Below, piece after piece: positions 61,152 to 64,000 of a stretch of 64,000 bases of DNA. Under the pieces are notes generated by a model. The model was not told where the DNA came from. It saw only the letters and a list, made by a program, of their open reading frames with translations, and ran no database searches. Each line of letters opens with the position of its first letter. Position 1 is the stretch's first letter. The translations under genes and the position numbers were made by a program. The stretch lies in the NCBI RefSeq assembly GCF_947855115.1, contig NZ_CANTZW010000014.1, positions 47,495 through 111,494 of the forward strand, read 5' to 3'. This stretch comes from an uncultured Parabacteroides sp. (lineage in GTDB: Bacteria; Bacteroidota; Bacteroidia; Bacteroidales; Tannerellaceae).

Positions 61152-64000
61152 TTATAATGTGATGTTTACACCAAAAACAAAACTCTTAGATACCGGGGTA
61201 TCTACCTGACGGTAACCATTCAAGGGGACATCCGGATCGATACCTTTCGCCTTAGCCCAGATCATGAACGGGTTATTCGCACGGAAGTATATGCGCAAGT
61301 TGTTGAATATATTCTTCAATACCGGTACGTTATATCCTAGGGTGATCTCACGCATACGGATATTGTCTGAAGATACGATCGTACGGCTGGAGAAACGGTC
61401 CGAACGATACGGGTTCTGATAAATAGGCTTCGGATACAAAGCTTCGTCGCCCGGATTCATCCAATAATTCCCCGCTACGTTCTTATCTAGGTTGAATGAG
61501 CCTAGACGGAATCCGTCGTGGTGGAAGAAATAGTTCGGATAATCGAATATATCACCGCCAAACTGATAAGTGATCAAGAATGAAAGGTCGAAATCGTACA
61601 GCCGGAACGTATTGGTCAAACCTCCCGTTACATCAGGAATAGCTTTACCCACGATACCTTTTTCTGCCTCGTCATACTTGTTCACGACTCCTTTACTATG
61701 ATCGTTCGGGTCTTTCCAAAACTCTCCCAGACCGGTTTCCGGATTCACGCCTTTCCATTCCGGCAAGTAGAAAGTATACATGGATTCTCCCTCCCGGTGC
61801 AAGTACATGTCACCGTCTCCATATTCGATGTCGTTGTGATCCGGTAATTCCTTGATTGTCGCTTTCTGGAACGTAAAATTGAAATTCGTGTCCCATGAGA
61901 AGTTCTGATTTTTGATGTTCTGGGAATTTACCTCGATTTCTATACCGCTATTGCGTAGCTTTCCTAAGTTTTGCCAGTTTGTCTCGAAACCGGTGACGAT
62001 AGAAGTCGGGATCTCGAATAACAAATCGGTTGTTGTTTTATTGTAATATTCTACCGTCAAGCTAACCCGGTTGAATAAATTCCAGTCAAAGCCGACATTC
62101 ATGTTCTTGGATTTCTCCCAACCTAATTCCTCATTTCCTGCTTGATTCCAGTAGATAGCGGAAGAAGGGCCGTAACCGCCGGAGAAAGCATAAAGCGCTT
62201 GATTCGCATAATATGAGCCTGGCAGGTTTCCGTTGGTTCCGTAAGAAAAACGAACCTTTAAATCGGAGAACAAATCATTGTCTTTAAGGAAATTCTCGCC
62301 ACTGATACGCCATGCACCGGATACAGACCAGAAGTTTGCCCAACGGCTATCTGTACCCAGACGGGAAGAACCATCCCGACGGAAGCTGGCCGACAGATAA
62401 TACTTGTTGTCATAGTTATAATTACTTGTTGCCAAGTAAGATACGATTCCGGAGCCAAATACTTCGCTGGATGCGCTATCCGGTTGCCCGTTTCCTAGTT
62501 CCGGTAATTTGTCGGTTGAATATTGTTTTGCGGTCGTATAAATAGCGGTTAGCTCGTCCTCTGTTACCTCAAAACCACCCAGAATATCAAAATTATGGAC
62601 ATCGTTCCAAGTATTGGCGTAACGTAATGTAGAGGAACTTGTCAAATTACGGTTCTCGTAAGTATAGCGAGATCCTAAGCCACCTACGGCTTCGCCATCC
62701 ACGCTGTTGGGAGACCAGTATTCAAAGTGCTTCGTATCGATGTAATCGTAACCGAAGATCGTCTTGAAAGACAATTGGTCGGAGAACTTTATACCTAAAT
62801 CGATATTAGACATACTACGCATTACACGGGATTTAATCCATTGCTCCTTGCCCAACATTAGGTGTGGGTTGGAAGCGGCTCCCCAGTTAGCGTCGGCATT
62901 GTATGTGCCATCGGGATTCTTCACGGGCGCTGTTGGGTCTGAGGAATATACCAAGCTCAACGGAGAAGCTGTACCGATACCTTGACCTTGGTTTTGCTGG
63001 TCGCGGAAACCATTTTGGGTAGTGAACGCGATCATTTGTTTTACCCCTACGGTCAACCAGTTGTTTACTTGATGGTCTAAGTTGATACGACCGGAGAAAC
63101 GCTCGAAATCACTACCGATTACGATACCTTCTGCGTTATTGTAGCCTAAACCTACATAAAATTGTGTACGGTCGCTACCTCCATTGATGGACAACTGATG
63201 ATTGTGTGTCAAGGCTGTACGATAAACTTCGTCACGCCAATTGGTATCTGTATTACCTGATGGGTCATTGAAGAAGGCTGCCATATCGCCTTCTTGGTCG
63301 ATCAATGCGTACGCTTGTTCACGATTGCTGGCAAGCCCGTTTAGGATATAATAGTTGGAGATTGCTTCTTTACCGTATAAAAGCAATTCGGCGGCGTTCA
63401 TTGTCTCGTATTGCTTGACAGCCATGTTACTCCAGCCAACCTCACCATTATAGCTTACTTTTGTTTTACCTCTTTTTCCAGCTTTAGTCGTGATAATGAT
63501 AACTCCATTTGCCGCACGGGAGCCATACAAAGAAGCTGCCGCCGCGTCTTTCAATACGGTCATACTCTCGATATCGTCCGGATTTAAGGAACTTAGCAAA
63601 CTAGACTGTTTCCCATAGTACGCCATATCCGTATCTGATTTTACGGGTACACCATCAACAACGTATAAAGGTGATTTACCGGCACTGATAGAACCGACAC
63701 CGCGGATATTGATATCGCCGGGAGCACCTGGGTCACCAGTGTTGGAGGTTACGCGTACACCAGACATTTTTCCGGAAAGGGCCTTATCCAAAGACTCTTT
63801 AGATCCTGCTACGATATCCTCGGCGTTTACCGCTTTAGCGGATCCTGTGAAAGATGATTTTTTAGCCGTACCATAAGCAACGACCATAACTTCGTCTAGC
63901 TCTGTTGCTGCCGTGTTCAAAACAATTCTCATTACGTTTTGGATCGGGGCTTCTTTTGCCACCATTCCGACGTATGAAAATACCAGAGTCTTCGCGGAAC
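61152..64000 (-). CDS. SusC/RagA-family TonB-dependent transporter, N-terminus beyond window
   Basis: The frame is open to the window edge, with 949 codons present. At the edge it reads SAKTLVFSYVGMVAKEA, the end of a carboxypeptidase-like regulatory domain; the methionine within this is internal and not a start. The TonB box region TELDEVMVVAYGTAKK follows, then the plug motifs GSISAGKSPLYVVDGVPV and DAAAASLYGSRAANGVIIITT. The barrel ends in the aromatic SKSFVFGVNITL. The signal peptide and any upstream signalling domain lie outside the window. It pairs with the SusD 20 bp downstream. Confidence 0.95.
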   Translation of the reverse strand, partial: SAKTLVFSYVGMVAKEAPIQNVMRIVLNTAATELDEVMVVAYGTAKKSSFTGSAKAVNAEDIVAGSKESLDKALSGKMSGVRVTSNTGDPGAPGDINIRGVGSISAGKSPLYVVDGVPVKSDTDMAYYGKQSSLLSSLNPDDIESMTVLKDAAAASLYGSRAANGVIIITTKAGKRGKTKVSYNGEVGWSNMAVKQYETMNAAELLLYGKEAISNYYILNGLASNREQAYALIDQEGDMAAFFNDPSGNTDTNWRDEVYRTALTHNHQLSINGGSDRTQFYVGLGYNNAEGIVIGSDFERFSGRINLDHQVNNWLTVGVKQMIAFTTQNGFRDQQNQGQGIGTASPLSLVYSSDPTAPVKNPDGTYNADANWGAASNPHLMLGKEQWIKSRVMRSMSNIDLGIKFSDQLSFKTIFGYDYIDTKHFEYWSPNSVDGEAVGGLGSRYTYENRNLTSSSTLRYANTWNDVHNFDILGGFEVTEDELTAIYTTAKQYSTDKLPELGNGQPDSASSEVFGSGIVSYLATSNYNYDNKYYLSASFRRDGSSRLGTDSRWANFWSVSGAWRISGENFLKDNDLFSDLKVRFSYGTNGNLPGSYYANQALYAFSGGYGPSSAIYWNQAGNEELGWEKSKNMNVGFDWNLFNRVSLTVEYYNKTTTDLLFEIPTSIVTGFETNWQNLGKLRNSGIEIEVNSQNIKNQNFSWDTNFNFTFQKATIKELPDHNDIEYGDGDMYLHREGESMYTFYLPEWKGVNPETGLGEFWKDPNDHSKGVVNKYDEAEKGIVGKAIPDVTGGLTNTFRLYDFDLSFLITYQFGGDIFDYPNYFFHHDGFRLGSFNLDKNVAGNYWMNPGDEALYPKPIYQNPYRSDRFSSRTIVSSDNIRMREITLGYNVPVLKNIFNNLRIYFRANNPFMIWAKAKGIDPDVPLNGYRQVDTPVSKSFVFGVNITL

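Overview
The window reads as chromosomal DNA from a gut member of the Bacteroidota, most likely Parabacteroides (P. distasonis-like). This rests on two SusC/SusD pairs, an UpxY-type capsule antiterminator, Bacteroidota-restricted families (DUF3810, DUF4290, DUF4296, DUF4105, a DksA-like protein with a degenerate zinc finger), repeated TTTG-N19-21-TAnnTTTG promoters, and the near absence of Shine-Dalgarno sequences. The species is inferred and was not checked by any search.

Layout. 1-1140 is the 3' end of metH. 1376-9379 (minus) is a polysaccharide-utilisation-like operon: SusC, SusD, a secreted M81/MlrC-type metallopeptidase and a serine-type sulfatase lipoprotein, with no glycoside hydrolase or regulator. 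9380-12588 is an AT-rich remnant of a capsule locus: promoter, intact upxY, a possible structured RNA, a frameshifted capD-like fragment fused to the tail of a DegT aminotransferase gene, and a strong terminator. 12589-22655 is housekeeping: DUF3810 protein, ileS, DksA-like protein, lspA, DUF4296 lipoprotein, TrmH methyltransferase and a TamL-like Omp85 lipoprotein. tRNA-Arg(TCT) follows, beside a thioredoxin fragment. 23019-34353 holds a YfcC permease with rmuC, tpx, a MATE pump, an acyl-CoA dehydrogenase/ETF operon, a POT transporter and a lipoprotein glycosidase-like protein.

34438-39509 (minus) is an operon of a DUF3298 lipoprotein, rsmG, an MBL hydrolase and gcvP. A GH2 enzyme and a GNAT acetyltransferase follow. 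42511-48335 is a compact envelope/isoprenoid operon: DUF4290, murA, rimM, M23 peptidase, dxr, rseP. Then come a TPR protein, ald, secA, a degenerate alkaline-phosphatase-like protein overlapping a DUF4105 protein, tRNA-Gly(CCC), argB, a double ABC ATPase, and a second SusD/SusC pair that runs off the right end.

The most notable points are: the capsule deletion scar with its orphan UpxY; an IleRS whose HIGH motif reads GIHH and a MurA with Asp in place of the catalytic Cys, both predicting intrinsic antibiotic insensitivity; a sulfatase/M81 SusCD locus without glycosidases; a pseudo-phosphatase paired with a DUF4105 (possible lipoprotein N-acyltransferase) gene; and several intergenic repeat structures, including two short tandem arrays with a 22-bp period and a perfect 28-bp inverted repeat made of nested hairpins.
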